Below, piece by piece: positions 1 through 8,095 of a stretch of 64,000 nucleotides of DNA (the stretch's first letter is position 1; the number at the start of each line of letters is the position of its first letter). The notes under the pieces are model-generated. The model was not told the origin of the DNA. It worked only from the letters and a program-made list of their open reading frames with translations, and searched no databases. The stretch is taken from positions 62,001-126,000 of the forward strand of contig NZ_VSFF01000008.1 of assembly GCF_008085905.1 (NCBI RefSeq), in the 5' to 3' direction. The translations under genes were made by a program, and so were the position numbers. The stretch is from Actinomadura syzygii (lineage in GTDB: Bacteria > Actinomycetota > Actinomycetes > Streptosporangiales > Streptosporangiaceae).

Positions 1-582
1 CGTCGCGGGCGTGTACCGGGTGACGTGCCCGACCTTCCGGTCGAAGTCGCCGTAGAGCTGCATGTAGCCGGGGACCCAGATGACGATCCGGCCGCCCGGC
101 TCGGTGACGGCGGCGAGGTCGCGCAGCGCCTGGACGTCGTCCTTGATGTGCTCCAGGACGTTCATCATCACGACGGTGTCGACCTTGCGCCGGATCTTGA
201 TCTCGGCGGGCAGGGCGAGGTCGATGACCTCGACGTCCTCGTTGCCGTCGTGGCGCTTGCGCAGCTCGCCGACGCAGTACGGGTCGTTGTCGCTGACGAC
301 GAGGTAGTCGAGCCGTCCGGCGAACTGCTCGGAGAAGTGCCCGAGCCCGGAGCCGACCTCCAGCATCGACCGGCCGACGTGCGGCGCGACCGTGTCGTAC
401 TCGTACTTGCGGTAGTTGCGGGCCTCGTCCCCGCCGAGATGGTTCTCCAGGGCCCCCTCACCCGCGGCGGGCTGGACGACGTCCCCGTCCGGGGCGGGCC
501 CCGGCGCGGGCCGTTTCTGACGGCTGCCGACGAGGTTGAGGAGAGTGCCTGCGATGGACTTCTTCTGACCAGATGACTGCAT
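1..582 (-). CDS. Class I SAM-dependent methyltransferase, C-terminus outside the window
   Basis: The reading frame is open from ATG at 582 to the window edge (194 codons), so the C-terminus is missing. Residues around 73-83 read MLEVGSGLGHF, the glycine-rich SAM-binding motif I of class I methyltransferases. It is followed by an acidic motif (VVSDNDP) and by MMNVLEHIKDD, typical of UbiE/Methyltransf_11-type enzymes. A GGGAAG Shine-Dalgarno lies about 8 bases upstream of the ATG. The first 45 residues are a basic, proline-rich leader without clear homology. Methyltransferases of this shape often act on small molecules, lipids or sugars, and the substrate cannot be read from this fragment. The neighbour upstream on the same strand is an acyl-CoA dehydrogenase whose possible terminator separates the two. 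Confidence 0.85.
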   Translation of the reverse strand, partial: MQSSGQKKSIAGTLLNLVGSRQKRPAPGPAPDGDVVQPAAGEGALENHLGGDEARNYRKYEYDTVAPHVGRSMLEVGSGLGHFSEQFAGRLDYLVVSDNDPYCVGELRKRHDGNEDVEVIDLALPAEIKIRRKVDTVVMMNVLEHIKDDVQALRDLAAVTEPGGRIVIWVPGYMQLYGDFDRKVGHVTRYTPAT

Positions 583-703
583 ACTTCCCGCTCGCTGGGT
601 GCGTGGGCGTTGGCTTCTTTTTTCGCCGGATCGCTGACCTGATCCGCTTGAACCGGTCCGATCTCTGGCGCGAAGGCCGCTCAGTCTACAGTCGCCTTGA
701 TCT

Positions 704-726
704 CCGTCGTCCGGGTTGGACGGCGG
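704..726 (-). terminator. Hairpin downstream of the acyl-CoA dehydrogenase gene
   Basis: A nine-pair stem with one wobble (CCGTCGTCC with GGACGGCGG) encloses a five-base loop, about 15 bases past the stop codon of the acyl-CoA dehydrogenase. There is no long T tract, as is usual in high-GC actinomycetes. It is read as a terminator from its position and strength; it may only slow readthrough into the methyltransferase gene. Confidence 0.45.
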
Positions 727-741
727 CACGCCCGATACGGG

Positions 742-2718
742 TCAGCCGATAACGCGGTGCACGTTGTCCCTCTCGCTCGGCCCCGGCTCGCTTGGAGCGA
801 TCCACGGCCCGGGGATGGACGGGTCGAGCACGCCCTGCTCCACCCAGGTGAACTCACCTGCGAGGACGGCCTTCGCGACCTTCACGTCCAGCGCGTCCGT
901 GTTCCGCCACAGCCCCTCGAACAGCTCCTCGACGCGGACGCGCGCCTGCCGGCAGAACACGTCCGCGAGCTTCACGGCGGACGCCCCCGGCGCCGCGCCG
1001 TCCATCCCGAGCCCCTCGGCGCCGGAGTCGGCGCCGGAGTCGGCGCGGGCGTCGGCGCGGGCGTCGGCGTGGGCGCGGACGCACACCGCGCTCATCGCGA
1101 ACAGCTCCGCGCCGATGTCGACCATCCGTCCGAGGAAGCCCTGCTTGTATTCGAGGCGGCCCTGCCAGCGTCCGGCCGCGTAGAAGATCGACCGGGCGAG
1201 CTTGCGGGACGCGCGCTCCACGTACCGCAGGTGCCGCGCCAGCGGCCCGAACTCGGCGTAGGAGCTCGGCCGCTGCCCGGCCCCGGTGACGAGCGTCGGC
1301 AGCCAGCGGGCGTAGAACCCGCCCGCCTTCGCCGCCGCCCGCGCCTTCTGCCCGGCGGACGCGTCCGGGTCGATGACGCCGCCCGCCGCGGCGAGGTGCG
1401 CGTCCACCGCCTCCCGGGCGATCAGCAGGTGCATGATCTCGGTGGACCCCTCGAAGATCCGGTTGATCCGCAGGTCGCGCACGAACTGCTCGACCGGGAC
1501 GCCGCGCTCGCCGCGCGCCGCCAGCGACTCGGCGGTCTCGTAGCCGCGCCCGCCGCGGATCTGGACCAGTTCGTCCGCCACGCGGTAGGCCATCTCCGAC
1601 GACCACAGCTTCGCGAGCGCCGCCTCGATCCGGATGTCGCCGCGCCCGGCGTCCGCGAGCTGGGCGGACAGGTCGTGCATCGCCTCCATCGCGTACGTGG
1701 TCGCCGCGATGAACGCGATCTTGCGCGACACGGCCTCGTGCTCGCCGACCGGGCGGCCCCACTGCACCCGCTCCCGCGACCACTCCCGCGCGATCATGGT
1801 GGCCCACTTGCCGGCCGCCGCGCAGCCGGCGGGCAGCGAGAGCCGTCCGGTGTTCAGGGTGGTGAGCGCGATCTTCAGGCCCGCGCCCTCCCTGCCGATC
1901 AGGTTCGCCTTCGGGACGCGGACGTCGTGGAACCGCGTCACGCCGTTCTCGATGCCGCGCAGCCCCATGAAGGCGTTGCGGTTCTCGACGGTGATGCCGG
2001 GCGTCGCCATGTCGACGACGAAGGCGGATATGCCGCCGCGGCGGCCGTCCGACTCCGGGACGCGCGCCATCACGACGACGAGGTCGGCGACGACGCCGTT
2101 CGTCGTCCACAGCTTGACGCCGTTGAGGACGTAGTCGTCGCCGTCCGGGACGGCGGTGGCGCGCAGCCGGGCCGGGTCGGAGCCGACGTCCGGCTCGGTG
2201 AGCAGGAACGCGCTGACCTCGCGGGCGCAGCGCGGCAGCCACTCGTCCTGCTGCTCGGGCGTGCCGAACAGCTTGACCGGCTGCGGGACGCCGATCGACT
2301 GGTGCGCCGACAGCAGCGCGGCGAGCGCCGGGCTCACCGACCCGACGACCATCAGCGCGCGGCCGTAGTAGAGCTGGCCGAGGCCGAGCCCGCCGTGCCG
2401 CTCCGGGACCTTCATGCCGAGCGCGCCGAGATCGCGCAGCCCGATGATCACCTCGTCCGGGATGCGCGACTCCCGCTCGATCTCCGCCGGGTCGATCTTG
2501 GACGCGCAGAACTCGGTGAGCCGCGCGAGGAACTCCTCGCCCTTGCGCCGCGCCTCGTCCGAGGGACGGGGATGCGGATGGACGAGATCGAGGCGGAAGT
2601 CGCCGAGGAAGAGCTGCTTGCCGAAGCTCGGGAGCCGCCATTCGGTCTCCCGCGCCTCCTCGGCGACCTTCCGGGCCGTCCGCTCGTCGACGTGGCCGCG
2701 CTCGGTGTCTGCGTGCAT
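742..2718 (-). CDS. Acyl-CoA dehydrogenase family protein, long form
   Basis: A 658-residue flavoprotein that probably oxidises an acyl-CoA thioester to the 2-enoyl-CoA, passing electrons to ETF. The N-terminal half has the family sequence FLLTEPDVGSD that lines the FAD/substrate site. Further on are IQIRGGRGYE-like and NRIFEGSTEIM segments; the latter normally carries the catalytic glutamate. At 658 residues it is far longer than the usual 380, with a C-terminal extension reminiscent of VLCAD/ACAD9-type enzymes. ATG at 2718 is chosen because the frame upstream runs into the divergent IclR gene. Near the C-terminus, 12-bp tandem repeats encode an Ala-Asp-rich linker. It is divergent from an IclR-type regulator that may control it. 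Confidence 0.88.
   Translation of the reverse strand: MHADTERGHVDERTARKVAEEARETEWRLPSFGKQLFLGDFRLDLVHPHPRPSDEARRKGEEFLARLTEFCASKIDPAEIERESRIPDEVIIGLRDLGALGMKVPERHGGLGLGQLYYGRALMVVGSVSPALAALLSAHQSIGVPQPVKLFGTPEQQDEWLPRCAREVSAFLLTEPDVGSDPARLRATAVPDGDDYVLNGVKLWTTNGVVADLVVVMARVPESDGRRGGISAFVVDMATPGITVENRNAFMGLRGIENGVTRFHDVRVPKANLIGREGAGLKIALTTLNTGRLSLPAGCAAAGKWATMIAREWSRERVQWGRPVGEHEAVSRKIAFIAATTYAMEAMHDLSAQLADAGRGDIRIEAALAKLWSSEMAYRVADELVQIRGGRGYETAESLAARGERGVPVEQFVRDLRINRIFEGSTEIMHLLIAREAVDAHLAAAGGVIDPDASAGQKARAAAKAGGFYARWLPTLVTGAGQRPSSYAEFGPLARHLRYVERASRKLARSIFYAAGRWQGRLEYKQGFLGRMVDIGAELFAMSAVCVRAHADARADARADSGADSGAEGLGMDGAAPGASAVKLADVFCRQARVRVEELFEGLWRNTDALDVKVAKAVLAGEFTWVEQGVLDPSIPGPWIAPSEPGPSERDNVHRVIG
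1019..1078 (-). repeat. Five 12-bp tandem units inside the acyl-CoA dehydrogenase gene
   Basis: The plus strand shows gcgccggagtcg twice, gcgcgggcgtcg twice and a degenerate fifth unit. Unit length is a multiple of three, so the frame is kept. The units encode alternating Ala-Asp-Ala-Arg and Ala-Asp-Ser-Gly tetrapeptides in the C-terminal extension, presumably a surface loop. The near-identity of units suggests recent slippage. Confidence 0.8.
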
Positions 2719-2727
2719 GGCAAGGCT

Positions 2728-2752
2728 GTTTCCCGTGGTCGGACCGGGAAAC
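2728..2752. promoter_or_regulatory. Inverted repeat between the acyl-CoA dehydrogenase and IclR genes
   Basis: A perfect eight-base inverted repeat (GTTTCCCG / CGGGAAAC, nine-base spacer) lies 10 bases upstream of the acyl-CoA dehydrogenase start. A second, shorter one (TGACC / GGTCA, six-base spacer, 2810-2825) lies just before the IclR Shine-Dalgarno. Dyads in the gap between divergent genes are typical regulator sites, so one or both may be bound by the IclR protein. The assignment is positional inference. Confidence 0.4.
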
Positions 2753-2844
2753 CCTGCCCGTCCGGACAGCACGGCTGATCCAATCGGCTGGACTGTCACC
2801 TGAAGACCTTGACCCAGCCAGGTCAGAGGGGTTCGCATTGCGTG

Positions 2845-3597
2845 ATGGAAGAGCCACGCAAGCCCACTCTCATCGCCTCGGTGCAGCGTGCTCTGCGACT
2901 CATGGAGGCCGTCGCCGCGCATCCGAACGGCGCCCCCGCCAAACAGCTCGCGCGCGAGGCGCGGCTGCCCCTCGGCACCACCTACCACCTGCTGCGCACC
3001 CTCGCCCACGAGGGCTACGCGACCCGGCTGTCGGACGGCGTCTGGGTGCTCGGCGACCGCGTCGACACCCTGCACGGGCGGAGCCGGGCGCAGCAGCTCC
3101 TCGCCCGCGTCCGCCCGACGCTCAGCGCGCTGCGCGACGAACTGGGCGCCGCCGCCTACTTCGGCATGCACGTGGACGACGAGATCCGCCTCATCGACGT
3201 CGTCGACGGCCCGCGCGCCCCGCGCGTCGACCAGTGGGTCGGCTTCCAGGACGCCGCGCACGCCACCGCCGTCGGCAAGTGCGTCCTCGGCCAGCTCGAC
3301 GACGACCGCCGCCGCGACTACCTGTCCCGGCACCCGCTCGTCGACCTCACCCCGAACACGATCACCGAGCCCGGCCGCCTGTTCCGCGCCCTCGACACGT
3401 CGAACGGCCTGGTGGTGGACCGCGAGGAGTACGCATTGGGCACGGGCTGCGCCGCCGTCCCGGTCACCGACGAGACGGGCACCGCCGTGGGCGCCCTGGC
3501 GGTCTCCTGCCCCCCGCGCCGCCTCCCCAAGATCGAAAAATCGGTACACCTACTCCGCGCGACGGCCAACCGACTCCAACGCGCCCTCTCCCTCTGA
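2845..3597 (+). CDS. IclR family transcriptional regulator
   Basis: A 250-residue protein with the two-part IclR layout. The N-terminal winged helix-turn-helix comprises roughly the first 70 residues (SVQRALRLMEAV, then QLAREARLPLGTTYHLLRTL). A C-terminal ligand-binding domain contains AVGKCVLGQL and the late Ala-Val-Pro-Val strand seen in this family. The start is ATG 2845 or the in-frame GTG 2842; AGAGGGG at 2825-2831 serves either. It is divergent from the acyl-CoA dehydrogenase gene with dyads between them, so control of that gene and of itself is the simplest idea. Its effector is unknown; IclR proteins often sense small carboxylates. Confidence 0.88.
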   Translation: MEEPRKPTLIASVQRALRLMEAVAAHPNGAPAKQLAREARLPLGTTYHLLRTLAHEGYATRLSDGVWVLGDRVDTLHGRSRAQQLLARVRPTLSALRDELGAAAYFGMHVDDEIRLIDVVDGPRAPRVDQWVGFQDAAHATAVGKCVLGQLDDDRRRDYLSRHPLVDLTPNTITEPGRLFRALDTSNGLVVDREEYALGTGCAAVPVTDETGTAVGALAVSCPPRRLPKIEKSVHLLRATANRLQRALSL

Positions 3598-3657
3598 CTT
3601 CCCGCGGGTGACCGTTTTGTGTCGGGGGTGGGGTTCGGCGATGCTGGGGGAGTGTCA

Positions 3658-4581
3658 ATGGAGACTCTGAACGGCGCCGGCGGGTTGCGCGCGTTTCTGC
3701 GCGGGCTGCCCGGGGTGGACCAGGTGGGGGCCGAGGAGCGGGCCGCGCGGCTCGCGACCCGGTCCGTCAAGACGACGGCGAAGGCCGAGGCGATCGACCT
3801 CGCCATCTCGATGGTGGACCTCACCACCCTCGAAGGGGCGGACACGGCGGGCAAGGTGCGGGCGCTGTGCGCCAAGGCCGCGCATCCCGATCCGGCGGAC
3901 GCGGCGGTTCCGCGGGTGGCGGCGGTGTGCGTGTACTCGGACATGGTGGACGTCGCCGTCCGCTCCCTCGCCGGGACGGACGTCAAGGTGGCGAGCGTCG
4001 CGACGGCGTTCCCGTCCGGGCGGGCGCCGCTGGAGGCCAAGCTCGTCGACACGCGCGCGGCGGTCGCGGCCGGGGCGGCGGAGATCGACATGGTGATCGA
4101 CCGGGGCGCGTTCCTCGCGGGCGACTACTCGAAGGTGTTCGAGGAGATCACGGCGGTCAAGGAGGCGTGCGGCGAGGCGCACCTCAAGGTGATCCTGGAG
4201 ACGGGCGAGCTGGTCACGCTGGACAACGTCCGGCGGGCGTCGTGGCTCGCGATGCGCGCCGGGGCCGACTTCATCAAGACCTCGACCGGGAAGGTGTCGC
4301 CCGCCGCGACGCTGCCGGTGACGCTCGTGATGCTAGAGGCCGTCCGCGACTACCGGGCCGCCACCGATCGGCAGGTGGGCGTCAAGCCCGCGGGCGGGAT
4401 CCGGACGACCAAGGACGCCATCCGGTACCTGGTGCTCGTGAACGAGACCGCCGGGCCGGACTGGCTGTCGCCCGAATGGTTCAGGCTCGGCGCGTCCAGC
4501 CTGCTGAACGACCTGCTGATGCAGCGCCGCAAGCTCGCGACGGGCGTCTATTCCGGTCCCGACTACTTCACGTTGGACTGA
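3658..4581 (+). CDS. deoC: Deoxyribose-phosphate aldolase
   Basis: Cleaves 2-deoxy-D-ribose 5-phosphate to glyceraldehyde 3-phosphate and acetaldehyde in deoxynucleoside salvage. The 307-residue sequence is a class I TIM-barrel aldolase. Lys207 in DFIKTSTGK is the expected Schiff-base lysine, and Lys243 in VGVKPAGGIR is the second conserved lysine. ATG 3658 follows a GGGGGA Shine-Dalgarno with good spacing; an in-frame GTG six bases earlier is possible. Two bases separate its stop from the ATG of an aldehyde dehydrogenase, so the acetaldehyde or another aldehyde produced may be oxidised by the co-transcribed enzyme. That coupling is inference from adjacency. Confidence 0.95.
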   Translation: METLNGAGGLRAFLRGLPGVDQVGAEERAARLATRSVKTTAKAEAIDLAISMVDLTTLEGADTAGKVRALCAKAAHPDPADAAVPRVAAVCVYSDMVDVAVRSLAGTDVKVASVATAFPSGRAPLEAKLVDTRAAVAAGAAEIDMVIDRGAFLAGDYSKVFEEITAVKEACGEAHLKVILETGELVTLDNVRRASWLAMRAGADFIKTSTGKVSPAATLPVTLVMLEAVRDYRAATDRQVGVKPAGGIRTTKDAIRYLVLVNETAGPDWLSPEWFRLGASSLLNDLLMQRRKLATGVYSGPDYFTLD

Positions 4582-4583
4582 TC

Positions 4584-6014
4584 ATGGTTTTCGAGTACGC
4601 GCCCGCGCCCGAGTCGCGGGCGATCGTCGACATCCGCGGCTCCTACGGCCTGTTCATCGACGGGGAGTTCGCGGACGGGCACGGCGAGCCGTTCAAGTCG
4701 GTGAACCCGGCCGACGAGAGCGTCCTCGCCGATATCGCGTGCGCCGACGAGTCCGACGTCGATCGGGCGGTCGCGGCGGCGCGGAAGGCGTACGAGAAGG
4801 TCTGGGGCCCCATGCCCGGACGGGAACGCGCCAAGTACCTGTACCGGATCGCGCGGCTCGTCCAGGAGCGGGCCAGGGAACTGGCGGTGCTGGAGTCGAT
4901 CGACAACGGCAAGCCGATCCGCGAGTCCCGCGACGTGGACGTGCCGCTGGTCGCGGCCTGGTTCTTCTACTACGCGGGCTGGGCCGACAAGCTCCCCTAC
5001 GCCGGGTTCGGGCCCGACCCGAAGCCGGTCGGGGTCGCGGGCCAGGTCATCCCGTGGAACTTCCCGCTGCTCATGCTCGCCTGGAAGATCGCGCCCGCGC
5101 TGGCCTGCGGGAACACCGTCGTGCTCAAGCCCGCGGAGACGACGCCGCTGACCGCGCTGCTGTTCGCCGACATCTGCCGCCAGGCCGAGCTGCCGCCGGG
5201 CGTCGTCAACATCGTCACCGGCGCGGGGGAGACGGGCCGCGCGCTCGTCGCCCACGACGGGATCGACAAGGTCGCCTTCACCGGCTCGACGGAGGTCGGA
5301 CGGCAGATCGCCCGCGTCCTGGCCGGGACGGACAAGAAGCTCACCCTGGAGCTCGGCGGCAAGGCCGCCAACATCGTCTACGAGGACGCCGCGCTCGACC
5401 AGGCCGTCGAGGGCATCGTCAACGGGATCTTCTTCAACCAGGGGCACGTGTGCTGCGCCGGGTCGCGGCTGCTCGTCCAGGAGTCGGTGGCCGAGGAGGT
5501 CATGGAGCGGCTCAAGGCGCGCATGGCGACGCTCCGCGTCGGCGACCCGCTGGACAAGAACACCGATGTCGGGGCCATCAACTCGGCGGCGCAGCTCGCC
5601 AAGATCCGCGAACTGTCGGCGGCCGGGGAGGCGGAGGGCGCGACCGCGTGGTCGCCGCCGTGCGAGCTGCCCGCACAGGGGTTCTGGTTCGCGCCGACGG
5701 TGTTCACCGGGGTCGCGCAGTCGCACCGGATCGCGCGGGAGGAGATCTTCGGGCCGGTGCTCTCGGTGCTGACGTTCCGGACGCCGGACGAGGCCGTCAC
5801 CAAGGCGAACAACACCCCGTACGGGCTGTCCGCCGGGATCTGGACGGAGAAGGGCTCGCAGATCCTCTGGACGGCCCAACGCCTCCGCGCCGGGGTCGTC
5901 TGGGCCAACACGTTCAACAAGTTCGACCCGGCCTCCCCGTTCGGCGGCTACAAGGAATCGGGGTTCGGCCGAGAAGGCGGACGCCACGGCCTGGAGGGGT
6001 ACCTGAATGTCTGA
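4584..6014 (+). CDS. NAD(P)-dependent aldehyde dehydrogenase, full length
   Basis: A 476-residue aldehyde dehydrogenase that should oxidise an aldehyde to the carboxylic acid. The Rossmann domain carries IPWNFPLL and the nucleotide-binding FTGSTEVG. Glu256 in LELGGK is the general base, and Cys290/Cys291 in GHVCCAGSR include the catalytic thiol. The C-terminal EEIFGPVLS and the ending around PFGGYKESGFGRE complete the family signature. The gene follows deoC by two bases and overlaps the next gene, a half-length paralogue, by eight bases. Translation of all three is probably coupled. The substrate is not determined by the sequence; acetaldehyde from the DeoC reaction is one possibility. Confidence 0.93.
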   Translation: MVFEYAPAPESRAIVDIRGSYGLFIDGEFADGHGEPFKSVNPADESVLADIACADESDVDRAVAAARKAYEKVWGPMPGRERAKYLYRIARLVQERARELAVLESIDNGKPIRESRDVDVPLVAAWFFYYAGWADKLPYAGFGPDPKPVGVAGQVIPWNFPLLMLAWKIAPALACGNTVVLKPAETTPLTALLFADICRQAELPPGVVNIVTGAGETGRALVAHDGIDKVAFTGSTEVGRQIARVLAGTDKKLTLELGGKAANIVYEDAALDQAVEGIVNGIFFNQGHVCCAGSRLLVQESVAEEVMERLKARMATLRVGDPLDKNTDVGAINSAAQLAKIRELSAAGEAEGATAWSPPCELPAQGFWFAPTVFTGVAQSHRIAREEIFGPVLSVLTFRTPDEAVTKANNTPYGLSAGIWTEKGSQILWTAQRLRAGVVWANTFNKFDPASPFGGYKESGFGREGGRHGLEGYLNV

Positions 6015-6861
6015 CCGTCTGGCCGTGCGCAAGACGTACAAGCTGTTCATCGGCGGCGCGTTCCCCCGATCCGAGTCCGGCAGGTCCTATCCCGTGCACG
6101 ACGCCAAGGGACGGTTCGTCGCCAACGCCTCGCAGGCGTCCCGCAAGGACGCCCGCGACGCCGTGTCCGCCGCCCGCAAGGCGTTCGGCGGCTGGTCCGG
6201 GCGCACCGCCTACAACCGGGGCCAGATCCTCTACCGCGTCGCCGAGATGCTGGAGGGGCGCCGCGACCAGTTCGCGGACGAGCTGCGCCGCGCCGGGGCG
6301 TCCAAGCAGGCCGCCGCCGCCGAGGTGGACGCCGCCGTCGACCGCTGGGTCTGGTACGCCGGGTGGGCCGACAAGCTGTCCGCCGTGGCGGGCGCGTCGA
6401 ACCCGGTGTCCGGGCCGTTCTTCAACTTCTCCACGCCCGAACCGGCCGGGGTCGTCGCGGTCGTCGCGCCCGACTCGCCGCTGCTCGGGCTCGTCTCCGT
6501 GGTCGCGCCCGTGATCGTGTCGGGGAACACGTGCGTCGTGGTCGCGTCCGAGCCCGCGCCGCTGCCCGCCGTCACGCTGGCCGAGGTGCTGGCGACGTCC
6601 GACCTGCCCGGCGGGGTCGTGAACCTGCTCACCGGGCGGCGCGCCGAGATCGCGCCGTGGCTCGCGTCCCACATGGACGTGAACGGCATCGACCTGACCG
6701 GGGCCGCCGCCGAGCACGTCCGGGGGCTGGAGGAGGAGGCCGCCGGGAACCTGAAGCGCGTCCTCCGTCCGGGAAAAGACGCCTGGCCGGACGATCCCGG
6801 AACCGCACGCATGACGGCGTTCCTGGAGACCAAGACCGTCTGGCATCCGGTGGGAGTCTGA
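6007..6861 (+). CDS. Aldehyde dehydrogenase-like protein lacking the catalytic domain
   Basis: A 284-residue relative of the preceding enzyme. It aligns with the N-terminal NAD-binding half (YKLFIGGAF start, WVWYAGWADKL, a degenerate APDSPLLGL in place of the usual PWNFP, and GGVVNLLTG). The reading frame then ends in an unrelated tail, so neither the catalytic cysteine nor the LELGGK glutamate is present. The frame is clean and starts inside the upstream gene with an eight-base overlap, which argues for a maintained, co-translated gene rather than decay. A structural or regulatory partner of the full-length enzyme is plausible, since ALDHs are oligomeric. It is probably not an oxidoreductase by itself. 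Confidence 0.82.
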   Translation: MSDRLAVRKTYKLFIGGAFPRSESGRSYPVHDAKGRFVANASQASRKDARDAVSAARKAFGGWSGRTAYNRGQILYRVAEMLEGRRDQFADELRRAGASKQAAAAEVDAAVDRWVWYAGWADKLSAVAGASNPVSGPFFNFSTPEPAGVVAVVAPDSPLLGLVSVVAPVIVSGNTCVVVASEPAPLPAVTLAEVLATSDLPGGVVNLLTGRRAEIAPWLASHMDVNGIDLTGAAAEHVRGLEEEAAGNLKRVLRPGKDAWPDDPGTARMTAFLETKTVWHPVGV

Positions 6862-6906
6862 TCTGAAATGACGGCACGTGTGTAAAGGGTCACAAAGCGT
6901 GGAATA

Positions 6907-6942
6907 GATCTCCCCGTAACTGATCATCACTGGGGGGAGATC
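6907..6942 (+). promoter_or_regulatory. Inverted repeat overlapping the ribosome binding site of the H1-like gene
   Basis: A perfect nine-base inverted repeat, GATCTCCCC at 6907-6915 and GGGGAGATC at 6934-6942, is separated by 18 bases that contain TGATCA at the centre. The right arm contains the GGGGAG Shine-Dalgarno and ends one base before the GTG start at 6944. In RNA the stem would hide the ribosome binding site; in DNA it could be an operator. Which applies depends on where transcription begins. Confidence 0.55.
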
Positions 6943-6943
6943 A

Positions 6944-7837
6944 GTGCCTACCAAGACCGCATCGCGTACGACGCCGAGCCGAACTACGGCCGGGCGTACG
7001 ACGAAGAGCACATCAGCGACCCGCAAGACCACGACGGCCCGCAAGCCGGCGGCGAAGCGCACGTCGGCCGCGCGGTCGACGTCGACCAGCCGGTCCACCG
7101 GGACCACGACCAGGCGCACGTCGGCGGCGTCCAGCCGGACGTCGACCGCCGCCGCCAGCCGGGTGACCAAGGCCGCGAGCCAGGCCAAGACCGCCGCGAC
7201 GCAGATGAAGTCGGTGGCGACCAAGGCGTCCTCGTCGGCCAAGGCCATGACGGCGATGACCAAGGCCATGACCAGCGCGACGAAGGCGATGACCGACGCC
7301 GCGAAGGCGATGGACGCGGCCGCGAAGGTCATCACCAAGACCGCCAAGTCGCCCGCGAGCGGGGGCACGACGGCGCGCAGGACCACCGCGTCCCGCGCCG
7401 GGACGACCCGCCGGACGTCCGCCGCGTCGAGCCGTTCGCGGTCGACCACGTCGGCCCGGACGTCCACGGCCCGCAAGCCCGCGTCGAGGTCGTCGTCGAG
7501 CACGGCCAAGTCGAGCACGGCGAAGAAGACGACGACGGCGCCGAAGTCGCGGACGAGCGCGGCCCGCAAGCCGGCCTCGTCCAGGACGACGGCGTCCACC
7601 AGGTCCGGCACGTCTAAGGGGTCGGCCAGATCGGGCACCACCCGGACGGCCGCCCGGACCACCGCCCGGACCACGGCCGCCCGCAAGTCGCCCGCGCGCC
7701 GCGCGGTCGACGCGGCGCGCTCGGCCGCGGCGTCGGCGACCTCGACCATGGGCGAGACGAAGAACGGGCTCCAGCACTCCACGCGGACGGACGGCGGGTT
7801 CCTCAGCGGGCTCACCGACTCCGGCCGCGGACGCTGA
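6944..7837 (+). CDS. Histone H1-like basic Ala/Lys/Arg/Ser/Thr-rich protein
   Basis: A 297-residue protein made almost wholly of Ala, Lys, Arg, Ser and Thr, with many TARK, KPA, RTSAA and TTAR motifs and essentially no aromatic residues. Around residues 70-125 is a more regular Ala/Lys/Met segment (KAMTAMTKAMT-like repeats), which could be an amphipathic helix. The flanks look disordered and strongly positive. This composition matches bacterial H1/Hc1-like or Lsr2/HupB-tail-like DNA-binding proteins, so nucleoid binding is likely, although no globular domain can be named. GTG 6944 is preceded by a strong GGGGGGAGA. A DUF2630 gene follows 12 bases later. Confidence 0.75.
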   Translation: MPTKTASRTTPSRTTAGRTTKSTSATRKTTTARKPAAKRTSAARSTSTSRSTGTTTRRTSAASSRTSTAAASRVTKAASQAKTAATQMKSVATKASSSAKAMTAMTKAMTSATKAMTDAAKAMDAAAKVITKTAKSPASGGTTARRTTASRAGTTRRTSAASSRSRSTTSARTSTARKPASRSSSSTAKSSTAKKTTTAPKSRTSAARKPASSRTTASTRSGTSKGSARSGTTRTAARTTARTTAARKSPARRAVDAARSAAASATSTMGETKNGLQHSTRTDGGFLSGLTDSGRGR

Positions 7838-7849
7838 ACGCCGCAGGCC

Positions 7850-8095
7850 GTGGACGAGAAGGACATCCTGGCCCGCATCGGCGACTACGTCGGGGAGGAG
7901 CAGCGGCTCCGCGAGCGCTACCAGCGCGACGAGCTCGGCCGTGAGGAGGAGCACCGGCGGCTGGAGCGGCTGGAGGTCGCGCTCGACCAGTGCTGGGACC
8001 TGCTCCGCCGCCGCCGGGCCCGGCTGGAGGCCGGCGAGGACCCGGGCGACGCGGACGTCAGGCCGCCGGACGAGGTCGAAGGCTACCTGCAGTGA
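7850..8095 (+). CDS. DUF2630 family small protein
   Basis: An 81-residue, mostly helical, highly charged protein. The pattern MDEKDILARI, then LEVALDQCWDLLRRRRA, and a closing VRPPDEVEGYLQ is characteristic of DUF2630, a family of unknown function common in actinobacteria. It starts with GTG 12 bases after the H1-like gene, and its stop overlaps the GTG start of the following oxidoreductase by four bases. The three genes are therefore likely expressed together. Confidence 0.88.
   Translation: MDEKDILARIGDYVGEEQRLRERYQRDELGREEEHRRLERLEVALDQCWDLLRRRRARLEAGEDPGDADVRPPDEVEGYLQ

Noticed and set aside
697-2778. A 693-codon open frame on the plus strand opposite the acyl-CoA dehydrogenase
   Set aside because: It is an antisense shadow produced by high GC at third codon positions. 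The minus-strand frame has clear family motifs, and the plus-strand translation is low-complexity Arg/Ala/Pro/Val.
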